A DNA stretch of 64,000 bases, from positions 496,001-560,000 of the forward strand of contig CANMBU010000002.1 in the NCBI GenBank assembly GCA_947496175.1, written 5' to 3'. The notes under the pieces were generated by a model. It was not told the origin of the DNA, made no database searches, and saw nothing but the letters and a program-made list of their open reading frames with translations. Below, piece by piece: positions 9,269 through 17,991 of this stretch. The stretch's first letter is position 1. Every line of letters starts with the position of its first letter. The translations under genes were made by a program, and so were the position numbers. The DNA comes from an uncultured Roseovarius sp. Its GTDB lineage: Bacteria; Pseudomonadota; Alphaproteobacteria; Rhodobacterales; Rhodobacteraceae.

Positions 9269-9823
9269 TTACTTCTCAATCCGGGCGATGATGTTGAGAT
9301 CAATCTGATCATCTACAAATCCGGGAAACCCGCCCGCACCAAAGGCGGCGCGGCTTATGGATCCGGTCAGTTGCACAATGAGACGGCTTCGGTCGCCAAC
9401 TTCCGTGCCACCTTGCCGGTAAAGCCCGGCATTGAGCGTCACAGGCCGTGTCACACCGCGCACGGTGAGATTGCCCTGAACCTTGGCTCCGCTCAGATCC
9501 CCGGTCACTTTGGTGGATTGGAACCGGATCTCTGGATAGGCCTGCGTGTGCAGCACTTCTGGCCCCTTCATCGTTTGCGTGGCGAAGATGAATCCCGCCT
9601 TGGCACGACGCGCATCAAGTGTGACATCCACCTGGCTGCGCGGAACATTGTCGAGATCAAGCACCATGCGCGCTGCTTTTACGGGCATGCGCCCGCGGCT
9701 GGGGTTGCCCTGGAATTGATAGGTGAAGCCCACCACTGAGCCCGGCGCGTTGAGCCGGTATGTTTCGGGGGCTGCAAAAGCAGGGGCGGCAAGAAGCAGA
9801 GAGAGTAAAACCAAAATGCGCAT
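9269..9823 (-). CDS. YceI-family periplasmic lipid-binding-like protein
   Basis: 184 residues with a clear Sec signal peptide (MRILVLLSLLLAAPAFA, cleaved before APETY). The rest fits the YceI fold, a lipocalin-like barrel that binds long isoprenoid chains: SVVGFTYQFQGN near the start, then LDARRAKAGF, a PEIRFQSTKV-type motif and GNLTVRGVTRPVTL. Such proteins are periplasmic and often stress- or acid-induced. It is a single gene, 69 bp from the next. Confidence 0.88.
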   Translation of the reverse strand: MRILVLLSLLLAAPAFAAPETYRLNAPGSVVGFTYQFQGNPSRGRMPVKAARMVLDLDNVPRSQVDVTLDARRAKAGFIFATQTMKGPEVLHTQAYPEIRFQSTKVTGDLSGAKVQGNLTVRGVTRPVTLNAGLYRQGGTEVGDRSRLIVQLTGSISRAAFGAGGFPGFVDDQIDLNIIARIEK

Positions 9824-9891
9824 GACAAAAACCTTTTCGCGTTGTTCAGGGGATATACGCGCGATGGTCTGAATTTATTCCTGACAAGTTT

Positions 9892-10293
9892 TCACTTGGT
9901 TGTGTGCAAATTGGGGCGACAAGGGGGGTTTTCTGGCGCATGCCGGGCCGAGACACGGCCAGTGAAGCGGTCTTTTTGAACGCGCAGGCAGACGGTTTGG
10001 CCAATATCTAGCACCCCAGGCATGTCTATACTGCGCGCAACGAGCGGGTAGTGTGTGCCGTCAAGCCCCGTGGCGCTATAGACAGGTCGACTGCCGTAGT
10101 CTGTATGGTGCTGTGCGACTGTGTCGATCCGAGCTTCGGCATAGGTGATCGAGGCTGGAATGCGCATTGTGAAGAGTGCAAGCAGAGCGATAACAATCAC
10201 TAACTTTGCCAAGTTGATCCACAGTTTGTGGTCTCGCAGGGTATTGCGCCAGAATGCACGTGTGATTTCTGAATTTCTTTTTTTATCAGTCAC
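9892..10293 (-). CDS. Small single-span membrane protein, coupled to imuA
   Basis: 133 residues starting with GTG at 10293, directly after the imuA stop codon (TAAGTGACT), so translation is probably coupled. One transmembrane helix lies at about residues 28-48 (LVIVIALLALF), with a basic N-terminus inside and a roughly 85-residue soluble tail carrying two cysteines outside. No family is recognised. It occupies the place where imuB would be in canonical imuAB-dnaE2 mutagenesis operons, but has no resemblance to a DNA polymerase. If the upstream SOS box works, this gene should be DNA-damage-induced. Confidence 0.65.
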   Translation of the reverse strand: MTDKKRNSEITRAFWRNTLRDHKLWINLAKLVIVIALLALFTMRIPASITYAEARIDTVAQHHTDYGSRPVYSATGLDGTHYPLVARSIDMPGVLDIGQTVCLRVQKDRFTGRVSARHAPENPPCRPNLHTTK

Positions 10294-10914
10294 TTAATTT
10301 ATATGGGCGCTCTCCACGCGCCGTTCAAGCGCAAATTGCCCCTTCATCCGGCTCACTTCCCATTCCGCTGGGGGCAGGGTCCGTGCCCGGCGGCGAGACA
10401 AATGCCACGCACGGCGTCTTGAGCCATGATCAGGCGCAATATGCCAGCGGCTTTCCACCCCCGGTGCACCTCCATCCCCTTCGGTCAGGATCAACCCCAA
10501 GGGCGCGCCCATACCTTCACCTGCGCCGGTTTCGGCTGCCAGATGCAGGCGCCGCACCGCCGTCAGCCCCGGAAGGCTGGGCAAATCCGCCACCACCAGT
10601 GGCACCACGCCCGCGCGCAGCACCTCCTCTAAGCACCAAAGCAGGTCAATGGGTTGGCGTGAGGTGAGAAAGGTGAACCGCCCAGGTTCTGCAAAGGCGC
10701 ACATTCCCTCGGGATTTAGCCGGTCTGTCGCCCAGGCGGCGCTGATCCAGAATACTGGGCCGTCCGTTGCACGCGCCACCAGCATAGCCAGCGTGTGGCG
10801 CGCAGATCCGCAAAGCTCATGCACCCGACCGGGCGTCAGGCTCATCTCGCCCAGCACTTTGAGAGGGAGGCGGTGCGCATGGCTGCTGCGGCGCGTGAGA
10901 AGGGTGCTGTCCAT
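10294..10914 (-). CDS. imuA: ImuA-like SOS mutagenesis accessory protein
   Basis: 206 residues resembling the ImuA/SulA-like family, RecA-fold proteins without a functional P-loop: LTPGRVHELCGSARHTLAMLVAR aligns with the Walker A region of RecA but lacks GxxxxGKT. LWCLEEVLRAGVVPLVVAD is a conserved family stretch, followed by an arginine-rich tail. In other bacteria ImuA works with ImuB and DnaE2 in translesion synthesis. Here imuB and dnaE2 do not follow; a small membrane gene does. An SOS box lies 17 bp upstream of the ATG, so the gene is probably LexA-controlled. Confidence 0.78.
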   Translation of the reverse strand: MDSTLLTRRSSHAHRLPLKVLGEMSLTPGRVHELCGSARHTLAMLVARATDGPVFWISAAWATDRLNPEGMCAFAEPGRFTFLTSRQPIDLLWCLEEVLRAGVVPLVVADLPSLPGLTAVRRLHLAAETGAGEGMGAPLGLILTEGDGGAPGVESRWHIAPDHGSRRRAWHLSRRRARTLPPAEWEVSRMKGQFALERRVESAHIN

Positions 10915-10930
10915 GTGGAAATTGTATAAT

Positions 10931-10945
10931 GTTCACTAAATGTTC
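10931..10945. promoter_or_regulatory. SOS (LexA) box GTTC-N7-GTTC upstream of imuA
   Basis: GTTC ACTAAAT GTTC exactly matches the alphaproteobacterial LexA operator GTTC-N7-GTTC. It lies 17-31 bp upstream of the imuA start codon, where bound LexA would block transcription initiation. The site sits between imuA (leftward) and the aldo/keto reductase (start 78 bp to the right), so only imuA is well placed for control. Confidence 0.8.
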
Positions 10946-11022
10946 TCAATCCGCCAAATACAGCGTGACGCCGGTTTCAAATCCGCTAGATATGGGAAAA
11001 CCAAGTTGGGGAAGGGCAGACC

Positions 11023-12066
11023 ATGCAGCGCAAACCATTGGGACGCACAGGGATTGAGGTCAGTGCGCTTTGCCTGGGGTCGATGACCTGGGGCAGTTCG
11101 AACACCGAAGCCGAAGGGCACGCTCAGATCGATATGGCGCTGGATCATGGCGTGGATTTCATCGACACCGCCGAGATGTACCCGACCTATCCCGTTAAGG
11201 CTGAAACTGTGGGCCGCACCGAAGAGATCATTGGCACATGGCTGGCCAAAACCGGACGGCGAGGGGACGTCGTGCTGGCGACCAAACATGCCGGCGAAGG
11301 CATGCGCCACATCCGCGATGGCGCGCCGATTACGTCCCAGAGCATTCCCAAAGCCATCGAGGATTCGCTCAAGCGCCTGCAGACCGATCACATCGACCTC
11401 TACCAATTCCACTGGCCCAATCGCGGCAGCTACATGTTCCGCCAGAACTGGGCCTATGACCCTTCGAAACAGAACCCTGCCGAGACGCAGGCACATATGG
11501 AAGACGCGCTGGACGCGCTGACCAAAGAAGTCGACCGAGGCACCATCCGCGCCTTTGGACTTAGCAATGAAAGCGCCTGGGGCACCGCTCAGTGGCTCAA
11601 GATCGCTCAAGAGAGCGGCGGCCCGCGCGTGGCCTCAATCCAGAATGAATACTCGCTGCTCTGCCGCCTCTATGACACCGATCTCGCTGAGTTAAGTGTG
11701 AACGAAGACGTGGGTCTTCTGGCCTTTTCCCCGCTCGCAGCCGGGATGCTGACCGGCAAATACCAGAATAACGAGGTGCCCAAGGGCTCCCGTCTTGATA
11801 TCAGCGGCGATCTGGGCGGGCGCAAAACCGAACGCGTGTTTGACGCCACTGAGGCCTATCTGCAGATCGCGCGCAAACACGGGCTGGAGCCTGTGCAGAT
11901 GGCGCTGGCCTGGTGCCTGACCCGGCCCTTCATGTGCTCGGCCATCTTCGGGGCCACTACGGTGGATCAGCTCACACTGGCTCTGGGCGCGGCGGATGTC
12001 ACGCTATCAGACGAGGTCATGGTCGATATCGCCACGGCCCACAAAGCGCATCCCATGCCCTATTGA
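11023..12066 (+). CDS. Aldo/keto reductase (Tas-like)
   Basis: 347 residues of the NADPH-dependent aldo/keto reductase barrel. The N-terminus KPLGRTGIEVSALCLGSMTW is typical; FIDTAEMYP carries the catalytic Asp and Tyr, and DHIDLYQFHWPNR carries the active-site His region. Its length and the insert in the middle (SYMFRQNWAYD) match the E. coli Tas group rather than the short AKRs. The physiological substrate is unknown. It is a single gene, followed by a stem-loop and the convergent XRE regulator. Confidence 0.9.
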   Translation: MQRKPLGRTGIEVSALCLGSMTWGSSNTEAEGHAQIDMALDHGVDFIDTAEMYPTYPVKAETVGRTEEIIGTWLAKTGRRGDVVLATKHAGEGMRHIRDGAPITSQSIPKAIEDSLKRLQTDHIDLYQFHWPNRGSYMFRQNWAYDPSKQNPAETQAHMEDALDALTKEVDRGTIRAFGLSNESAWGTAQWLKIAQESGGPRVASIQNEYSLLCRLYDTDLAELSVNEDVGLLAFSPLAAGMLTGKYQNNEVPKGSRLDISGDLGGRKTERVFDATEAYLQIARKHGLEPVQMALAWCLTRPFMCSAIFGATTVDQLTLALGAADVTLSDEVMVDIATAHKAHPMPY

Positions 12067-12099
12067 ACAGCTTCTTTCTTGGCTGAAGTACCCCGGGGT

Positions 12100-12116
12100 C
12101 TGGGGCAGAGCCCCAG
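12100..12116. terminator. GC-rich stem-loop between convergent genes
   Basis: CTGGGGC-AGA-GCCCCAG forms a perfect 7-bp stem between the aldo/keto reductase stop (12066) and the stop of the convergent XRE gene (12123). There is no strong T-tract, so efficiency as an intrinsic terminator is uncertain. Confidence 0.45.
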
Positions 12117-12122
12117 CTGCGC

Positions 12123-12974
12123 TTACCGTCGCAGCGTCTCCAGATAGTCAGGCACATCCCGGGCTGAGACATGTGCCTCGCGCACCAGGCTGTCGAAATG
12201 TGCAGTCAGCACCTGAACCCGTTCGGTATCACGAAACGCCATGTAGTTGCGACCTACATAGAGCACCGCGAGAAGCGGGCCAAAGATGGTGATGGGCGCC
12301 GAATAGAGCCGCCGCGCGTCATAGATATAGAGCCGAAGGCGCGGATAAAGCTGTTGCGTGATCTGCAAAAGATGCGCCATCTGTGCGGCGCGTATCTCGG
12401 TCGGCAGTCCAGAATAATACCCTTCGCCACGCGAAAAGCTTTCCACCTCATAAATCGGCAGGGCAATCTCATAGTCCGATTGCGTGCCGCGCATCCATGT
12501 TAGCCGATCCTCAGAGGCCCCAATCGCCTGTTCCGTCGAGCGTCCCAGATGCGGTGTGTATTCCCATTCCAGCATTTCACGCGTCTTGAGCATATCGGGC
12601 AGGCCGGCTGGAACATGGCGGATTTTGTACCCTGCCGCCTCTTTGTGCCACTGATAGATCTGCTCATCGACCAAAGCCCTTGGCGCTTCGGTCAGGGCCA
12701 GTGTGTTGGCCAATACGTCCGCTGCGGTTTCCGGTCGCTCGCTGAGCCCCAAGAGCCAGTCGGCGGACACGCCCAGAGTTGCCGCACATTCACCAACGAC
12801 CTGCGCATTAGGAAGCCGCGCGCCCGTGCCCTTCAGCAATTGCGACACAGTTGACCGGTCCACGCCCACACCCCGCGCAAGGGCGCTTTGTGACATGGAC
12901 CGATCTTGCATGGCGTCCCGCAGTCGGCTGCGAAACAGCTCAGCCCGGTCGCGTTTGTCTGTTTTGAGGCTCAT
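12123..12974 (-). CDS. XRE-family transcriptional regulator with C-terminal sensor-like domain
   Basis: 283 residues from the ATG at 12974; the open frame extends upstream, but that part runs into the divergent promoter and looks non-coding. Residues about 10-70 form a helix-turn-helix of the Cro/CI type (SQSALARGVGVDRSTVSQLL). The remaining 200 residues, conserved in roseobacters as far as their composition suggests, have no recognised motif. The divergent genes are a DUF2061 protein and a fatty acid desaturase, plausible targets for regulation by membrane or lipid signals; this is inference from position. Confidence 0.75.
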   Translation of the reverse strand: MSLKTDKRDRAELFRSRLRDAMQDRSMSQSALARGVGVDRSTVSQLLKGTGARLPNAQVVGECAATLGVSADWLLGLSERPETAADVLANTLALTEAPRALVDEQIYQWHKEAAGYKIRHVPAGLPDMLKTREMLEWEYTPHLGRSTEQAIGASEDRLTWMRGTQSDYEIALPIYEVESFSRGEGYYSGLPTEIRAAQMAHLLQITQQLYPRLRLYIYDARRLYSAPITIFGPLLAVLYVGRNYMAFRDTERVQVLTAHFDSLVREAHVSARDVPDYLETLRR

Positions 12975-13079
12975 ATGTTTAGTTTTATCAACATTGCCGA
13001 GATTTGTTAACCGTATTCCGAATATCCTGCTGACATTTTTTGACGTAACACTTTTGTGAATGGGGAATTGGAGCAACTG

Positions 13080-13286
13080 ATGGAGACGAGGTCGCGCACG
13101 CTGGTCAAGGCGGTCGTTTGGAATGTTTTGGGTTTGGTCTCGATGGCCCTGGTCGGTCTGGCCTTAACCGGATCCATCGCGGTTGGCGGGGCTATGGCAG
13201 CCATCAACTGCGCCATCGGCTTTGGCGTTTATCTCATCTACGAACGTGTCTGGGCGCATATCCAATGGGGCCGCACCCATGGCTGA
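13080..13286 (+). CDS. DUF2061 membrane protein
   Basis: 68 residues from the ATG at 13080, supported by GGAG at 13070-13073. It starts METRSRTLVKAVVWNVLG, the hallmark of DUF2061, and has two hydrophobic helices (about residues 10-30 and 35-53) followed by YERVWAHIQWGR. DUF2061 proteins are small inner-membrane proteins of unknown function. Its last eight bases overlap the start of the desaturase gene, so the two are translationally coupled. Confidence 0.82.
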   Translation: METRSRTLVKAVVWNVLGLVSMALVGLALTGSIAVGGAMAAINCAIGFGVYLIYERVWAHIQWGRTHG

Positions 13287-14184
13287 TCTGGCGCGCAAAG
13301 ATAGTGGGTTTGAGTGGCCAACGCTGGTACTTTTGGCGGTTTGTTATGGCGTCTGGGCGCTGGGCACGACTTGGCTGGCCGCGCTTTGGCTGCCGTTGGG
13401 AGTGGTCATTGTCACTCTGACCATTGCGCTTCATTCTTCGCTGACCCATGAAATGGTACATGGCCATCCGTTTAAAACCCCGCTTTTGAACGAAGCGCTC
13501 GTCTTTCCTTGCATCAGTTTGTTTGTCCCATACCGCCGGTTCCGTGATCTGCATTTGGCCCATCATCAGGATTCCATTTTGACAGATCCATATGACGACC
13601 CTGAATCCAACTACATGGACCCGGACGTATGGGTGACACTGCCGCGCTGGGGGCAGATGGTTTTGCGGTTCAACAACACGCTGCTTGGCCGCTTGATCGT
13701 TGGTCCTGCGGTGGGTCTTTATGCCTTTGTGCGCGAAGATATTCGCGCGATGCGTCGAGGCGATTGGACCATCATCCAGGCATGGATTTTGCAAGTGCCA
13801 AGCGTGGCTTTGGTGATCTGGTGGCTGAGCCTCTCGGCCATGCCGGTCTGGGCCTATCTGATCGCCGCCTATGCCGGGTTTTCCATCCTGAAAATCCGCA
13901 CCTTTCTGGAGCACCGCGCCCATGAGCGTGCCAGTGGGCGCACTGTTGTCATCGAAGACCGTGGGCCACTGGCGCTGCTTTTTTTGAACAACAACCTGCA
14001 TGTCGTGCATCATATGCACCCCAAGGTCGCCTGGTATCGCCTGCCATCGCTTTGGGCGTCTAACCGAGATTGCTATTTGCGGCGCAATGACGGGTATTAC
14101 TACCGGTCCTATGCCGATATATTCTGCAAACACTTTTTGCGCGCCAAAGACCCGGTTCCGCATCCGCTCTGGCACAAGGAGTGA
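13279..14184 (+). CDS. Membrane fatty acid desaturase-family protein
   Basis: 301 residues from the ATG at 13279, which overlaps the end of the DUF2061 gene. The three histidine clusters that hold the di-iron centre are visible: HEMVHGH (about residue 60), HLAHHQD (about 95) and HVVHHMHP (about 240), between four or more membrane segments. The family introduces double bonds into acyl chains or hydroxylates related lipids; which lipid is not clear. Coupling to DUF2061 and the divergent XRE gene suggest a small regulated membrane-lipid module. Confidence 0.88.
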   Translation: MADLARKDSGFEWPTLVLLAVCYGVWALGTTWLAALWLPLGVVIVTLTIALHSSLTHEMVHGHPFKTPLLNEALVFPCISLFVPYRRFRDLHLAHHQDSILTDPYDDPESNYMDPDVWVTLPRWGQMVLRFNNTLLGRLIVGPAVGLYAFVREDIRAMRRGDWTIIQAWILQVPSVALVIWWLSLSAMPVWAYLIAAYAGFSILKIRTFLEHRAHERASGRTVVIEDRGPLALLFLNNNLHVVHHMHPKVAWYRLPSLWASNRDCYLRRNDGYYYRSYADIFCKHFLRAKDPVPHPLWHKE

Positions 14185-14204
14185 TTTGAGGGCAAGAGGG
14201 GCTC

Positions 14205-15110
14205 ATGTTCGAGCCCTGGATCCTGTTGTCCATCATGGCGGCGCTGTTTCAGACGCTGCGCTTCATGCTGCAAAAATCGCTCAGCATGGGTACGCTCAGT
14301 GCGCTGGGCGCGACCTTTGCGCGTTTCGCCTATGCCGCGCCTTTGGCCGCCTGCACAGCATTTGGGTATACGATGTGGCTGGGCGGGGGGCTGCCGCAGG
14401 TCGGGTCGCTCTTTTGGCTCTACGTCCTGAGCGGAGGACTGGCCCAGATCCTGGCCACATGGTGCGTCGTGCTGCTCTTTGCCGAGCGCAATTTTGCGGT
14501 GGGCATCACCTTCAAGAAGACCGAAGTGATCCAGACCGCGCTTGTGGGATTTATCATCCTTGGGGATCACATAAGCCTGCCTGCGTTCTTTGCGATCTTT
14601 CTGGGGCTCATCGGCGTTCTGGTTCTGTCTGACCCGCCAGAGGGCGCGACCAAATGGACAAGCCGTTTCGTCAATCGCGCCGCTGGGCTTGGGCTGGTCT
14701 CCGGCGCGTTTTTTGCCGTTTCAGCAGTGACATACAGGGGGGCAACGCTCGAAGTGGCCAGTGACGATGCGTTTTTGCGCGCCATGCTTTCCGTGGCCGC
14801 AGTCACAGCCTCGCAGACCTTAGGCATGGCGCTCTACCTGCGCTGGAAAGAGCCGGGTCAGTTGTCGCGCGTTTGGGCGGCACGGGCCAAGGCCATCTGG
14901 ATGGGATTCACAAGCCTTTTGGGCAGCGTGGGATGGTTCACGGCCTTCACCCTGCAAAATGCGGCTTACGTGTTTGCTGTGGGGCAGGTCGAAGTGATCT
15001 TCTCAATCATGGCGTCGGTGCTGTTTTTCAAGGAAAAGATCACCTCGCGAGAGGTTCTTGGCATGGCGCTCTTGAGTGCCAGTATCATCGCTCTTGTTGC
15101 CCTGGGTTAG
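14205..15110 (+). CDS. DMT-superfamily (EamA-type) transporter
   Basis: 301 residues with about ten membrane helices arranged as two five-helix EamA repeats. Features include FARFAYAAPLAA in helix 2, the repeat boundary around WTSRFVNRAAGLGL, and a C-terminal AVGQVEVIFSIMASVLFFKEKIT motif. EamA proteins export amino acids, sugars or nucleotides, and the cargo cannot be told. The last four bases overlap the stop of the convergent Nudix gene. Confidence 0.85.
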   Translation: MFEPWILLSIMAALFQTLRFMLQKSLSMGTLSALGATFARFAYAAPLAACTAFGYTMWLGGGLPQVGSLFWLYVLSGGLAQILATWCVVLLFAERNFAVGITFKKTEVIQTALVGFIILGDHISLPAFFAIFLGLIGVLVLSDPPEGATKWTSRFVNRAAGLGLVSGAFFAVSAVTYRGATLEVASDDAFLRAMLSVAAVTASQTLGMALYLRWKEPGQLSRVWAARAKAIWMGFTSLLGSVGWFTAFTLQNAAYVFAVGQVEVIFSIMASVLFFKEKITSREVLGMALLSASIIALVALG

Positions 15111-15820
15111 TCTGTATCGCGTGGCTCAAATCCGCGTAGGCGCAAAAACAGGCTCGCTTCATCATCATTGCGAAAGAACGGCACCGTCTCAGGCGGGTCC
15201 GGGTCGTGCACGCGCGCCTCGACCTCGGCCAGAACGACCTCAGTGATAAACGGAAGATCAAAGCTGCGCGCCTGAGAGAGCGGCACCCATTGCAAGTGGC
15301 TGAGTTCTTCCGAGGCGGCAGAAAAGTCATCCAGATCGCTGGCAATGGCACCGGCATCAATCAGGAAAAACCGCGCGTCAAAGCGCCGGGGGCGACCGGG
15401 TGGTGTGATCGCGCGAAACACAAATTGCAGCGCCTCGGCAGTGGGTACATGACCCGTTTGAGCAAAGCTCACCCAATCCGGCGCAGGCGCGACCGGCCAG
15501 TCCCCGCGCTGGCCAAGAACAAGGCCTGTTTCCTCCCACAATTCGCGAATGGTTGCAGCCGCCAGAGCATGGCTCAGATCACGTGCGCTGTCCTCTCGCA
15601 ACCGGTTGGCGCATAGCGCGGGCAGGGGGCTGGCCAATGGAATGTCGGCATCACCCGCGTCCAAAGCACCGCCTGGAAAGACAAATTTGTTGGGCATGAA
15701 CGCCGCATTGGCCCCGCGTTGGCCCATCAGCACCTGAGGCCGCGTGGCGCGGTCGCGCAGCACGATCACCGTTGCTGCATCGCGAATGGCCGTTTTGTCG
15801 ATGATTTGCGTGTCGCTCAT
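15107..15820 (-). CDS. Nudix hydrolase with inserted loop (CoA pyrophosphatase/NUDT19-like)
   Basis: 237 residues. A Nudix fold starts with DAATVIVLRDRA and KFVFPGGALD. The Nudix box is split by about 35 residues between the first glycines and ATIRELWEETGLVLG, which carries the REx2EE metal site; this inserted layout is that of the NUDT7/NUDT19 relatives. Substrates in the family are CoA esters or nucleotide diphosphates; the exact one is unknown. The stop overlaps the convergent transporter gene by four bases. Confidence 0.85.
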   Translation of the reverse strand: MSDTQIIDKTAIRDAATVIVLRDRATRPQVLMGQRGANAAFMPNKFVFPGGALDAGDADIPLASPLPALCANRLREDSARDLSHALAAATIRELWEETGLVLGQRGDWPVAPAPDWVSFAQTGHVPTAEALQFVFRAITPPGRPRRFDARFFLIDAGAIASDLDDFSAASEELSHLQWVPLSQARSFDLPFITEVVLAEVEARVHDPDPPETVPFFRNDDEASLFLRLRGFEPRDTD

Positions 15821-15845
15821 GCGCGCCCTTCCAGTCAGGAAAGGG

Positions 15846-16235
15846 TTAGCCGGCTCCTCCGAACCCGTGCATCATGCGCGCCCATTGAAACGCCACAATC
15901 GCCCCTTTCAGTCTGGGCAGAAGGTAGAGCGACAAGGTCACGCAGCCAATAGCGAAAATCGTGAACAGAACCAGGGGTTCGGGCCGCCATGTGGTGAACA
16001 CGATATGCAGCAAGGGCGCCATGAGATGCCCGACAATCAGAATCGTGAGGTAAGCCGGCCCATCATCCGCCCGATGATGGGATAGGTCCTCACGGCACAC
16101 CGTGCAGGTGTCGCGCACCTTAAGATAGCTTTTCATCAACGGACCGCTGCCGCAATTCGGGCATTTCCGGCGAAACCCTCTTCGCACGGCGGGCCAGAGA
16201 TCACGCTCGCTTTGCTGTACCTGCACGTCGCTCAT
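15846..16235 (-). CDS. DUF983 zinc-ribbon membrane protein
   Basis: 129 residues from the ATG at 16235, supported by GAGG ten bases upstream (the longer frame has no site). A zinc ribbon of two Cys pairs (CPNCGSG at about residue 25 and CTVCRED at about 44) is followed by two transmembrane helices (LTILIVGHLMAPLLHIVFT and VLFTIFAIGCVTLSLYLL). This is the DUF983 architecture, common in alphaproteobacteria and often found near Nudix or cytochrome oxidase genes. Function unknown; here it lies beside a Nudix gene, 26 bp upstream of it in the same direction. Confidence 0.85.
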   Translation of the reverse strand: MSDVQVQQSERDLWPAVRRGFRRKCPNCGSGPLMKSYLKVRDTCTVCREDLSHHRADDGPAYLTILIVGHLMAPLLHIVFTTWRPEPLVLFTIFAIGCVTLSLYLLPRLKGAIVAFQWARMMHGFGGAG

Positions 16236-16472
16236 TGGAAACCTCGTAGAACAATGGCGGGAACCTGACGGAAGTTGCGCCGGAATTGAACCTGACAATC
16301 CGCCGCCGCGTCGCGATGTCGCAAAGTACGTGTCGGATGACGCCACGTCAGCGCGAAAATCCAACAAATGAGCGACGGAATACGCAGGGCCGCGCGTTGA
16401 ACGTCATGTGAACCGCCCGACAGAGGTGGTCACTGCACAGAGCGAAGGTTTTGCAAATTGGAGAGCAAACAA

Positions 16473-16928
16473 ATGAAGAATTCAGTTCTGATCGGAACCC
16501 TGGCCGTATCAATTGTCTTGGGCAGCGCAGCGCAAGGGCTGGCTGCATCCGGCGGTGATGGACCACGGCACAGTTTTGAAACGCTGGACGCCAACAAGGA
16601 CGGACAGGTGTCGAAAGCCGAGTTTGATGCGCATCGCACCGAGCGGTTCGCGAAGGCTGACACAAACAGTGATGGGCTTTTGTCGCGCGATGAAATCCTT
16701 GCGCGCGGACAAGACCGGGCTGAGCGGTTTGCCGACCGGATGTTCAAACGTCTTGATGAAAACCGCGACGGTGCGATCAGTCTGGCCGAAATGTCCGAAG
16801 GGCGCGGCAACAAGTTCTTTGATCGAGCCGACAGCGACGGCAGCGGGTCTGTGTCAAAGGCCGAATTTGACACGATGAAAGAGAGAATGGTCGAGCGCCG
16901 CAAATCGCGTCAGAAGAGCCAGGATTAA
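16473..16928 (+). CDS. Exported four-EF-hand calcium-binding protein
   Basis: 151 residues from the ATG at 16473 with GGAGAG upstream. A Sec signal peptide (to about LAASGG, residue 25) precedes four EF-hand loops: DANKDGQVSKAEFD, DTNSDGLLSRDEI, DENRDGAISLAEM and DSDGSGSVSKAEFD. All keep Asp or Asn at loop positions 1, 3 and 5 and Glu at 12, so calcium binding is likely, in the periplasm or outside. It is 92 bp upstream of the ECF sigma gene in the same direction and may belong to that regulon. Confidence 0.88.
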   Translation: MKNSVLIGTLAVSIVLGSAAQGLAASGGDGPRHSFETLDANKDGQVSKAEFDAHRTERFAKADTNSDGLLSRDEILARGQDRAERFADRMFKRLDENRDGAISLAEMSEGRGNKFFDRADSDGSGSVSKAEFDTMKERMVERRKSRQKSQD

Positions 16929-17020
16929 CGGGATCAACTCCGTGGCCTGCACAACCCGTGCGGGCCATACGGTCACGGTTGATTGACCTCACAGGAAAAG
17001 GCGCAGGATACTTGGGCAGG

Positions 17021-17605
17021 ATGGCAGATCGGTCTGACCCCTTGAGTGACGCGTCCAATGAGGCGCTTTTGGTGCTCTTTGCCAATGGCGACAGAGGGGC
17101 TGCCGAGACGTTGACCTTACGCCTGACACCAAAGGTGATGGGACATGCCTATCGGCTCTTGGGGCACCGCGCAGAGGCAGAGGATGTCACGCAAGAGGCC
17201 ATGTTGCGCCTTTGGCAACAGGCCCCAAACTGGCGGCAGGGTGAGGCGCAAGTGACCACATGGCTTTACCGGGTTGTGGCCAATCTCTGCACAGACCGTT
17301 TGCGCCGCGGGGCCAGGTCCGCGCCACTGGAAGCGGCAGGCGATCCGGCGGATGATCGCGCCGAACCGGCGCAAAACATGCAAGAGGCGGCCCGCGCAGA
17401 AGCGCTCCAGGTCGCCCTGAACGCGCTGCCAGAGCGGCAAAGACAAGCCGTGGTGTTGCGCCACATCGAGGAACTGGGCAATCCGGAGATTGCCGAGATC
17501 ATGCAAATCAGCATTGAGGCCGTTGAAAGTCTTGTTGCACGCGGAAAGAGGGCGCTGAGCGCCAGTTTGAGGGATCAAAGCGAAGAGCTGGGGTATTCGG
17601 AATGA
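17021..17605 (+). CDS. ECF-type RNA polymerase sigma factor
   Basis: 194 residues from the ATG at 17021 (an upstream in-frame ATG at 16958 is less likely). Region 2 is visible as AYRLLGHRAEAEDVTQEAMLRLW with the -10 recognition helix, and TWLYRVVANLCTDRLRR follows it. Region 4 is at ALPERQRQAVVLRHIEELGNPEIAEIM to the end, with the helix-turn-helix ISIEAVESLVARGKRAL. It overlaps the next gene by ATGA, the usual layout for a sigma/anti-sigma pair. Confidence 0.9.
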   Translation: MADRSDPLSDASNEALLVLFANGDRGAAETLTLRLTPKVMGHAYRLLGHRAEAEDVTQEAMLRLWQQAPNWRQGEAQVTTWLYRVVANLCTDRLRRGARSAPLEAAGDPADDRAEPAQNMQEAARAEALQVALNALPERQRQAVVLRHIEELGNPEIAEIMQISIEAVESLVARGKRALSASLRDQSEELGYSE

Positions 17606-17991
17606 CACACGACAAAGACACCAAACGCGATCCGGAAGGTTCCTTTCTGGAGACGCATTTCGAAGCCGCGCGCCAAACCGCGTCTGCGCCTGGTAACGAT
17701 CTGGTTCAGCGTATTCTTGCGGATGCCAATAAGGTGCAATCTGCACTTGCCGTACATCCTGAGGCCCCCATTCAAACCGGGCCACGCGGCGTTATGGCCT
17801 TTTTGCAAGCGCTGGGCGGCTGGCCTGCGGCGGCCAGTTTGTCGAGCGCCGCTGCGGTTGGGCTTTGGATTGGCATAGCGCCGCCTGATGTACTCACACT
17901 TGTGGCGCAGGACTTGCTGCCAACACAGGTGGAGGATGGAGATGACGCGACTGCCGGTGGTGGTTTTGATTTCTTTGAGGAGATGTTGTGA
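17602..17991 (+). CDS. Putative anti-sigma factor, single membrane span
   Basis: 129 residues, overlapping the sigma gene by four bases and the next gene by four. The N-terminal 70 residues are soluble and hydrophilic. A weak membrane segment lies at about residues 74-96 (AAASLSSAAAVGLWIGIAPP), followed by a short acidic tail (FDFFEEML). There is no HxxxCxxC zinc motif of the ZAS anti-sigma group. Calling it an anti-sigma factor rests on gene order and topology, not on a recognised domain. Confidence 0.6.
   Translation: MTHDKDTKRDPEGSFLETHFEAARQTASAPGNDLVQRILADANKVQSALAVHPEAPIQTGPRGVMAFLQALGGWPAAASLSSAAAVGLWIGIAPPDVLTLVAQDLLPTQVEDGDDATAGGGFDFFEEML

Noticed and set aside
13234..14175. 313-codon minus-strand frame under the desaturase
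   Set aside because: Antisense of the gene carrying all three histidine boxes; no ribosome site or family match.
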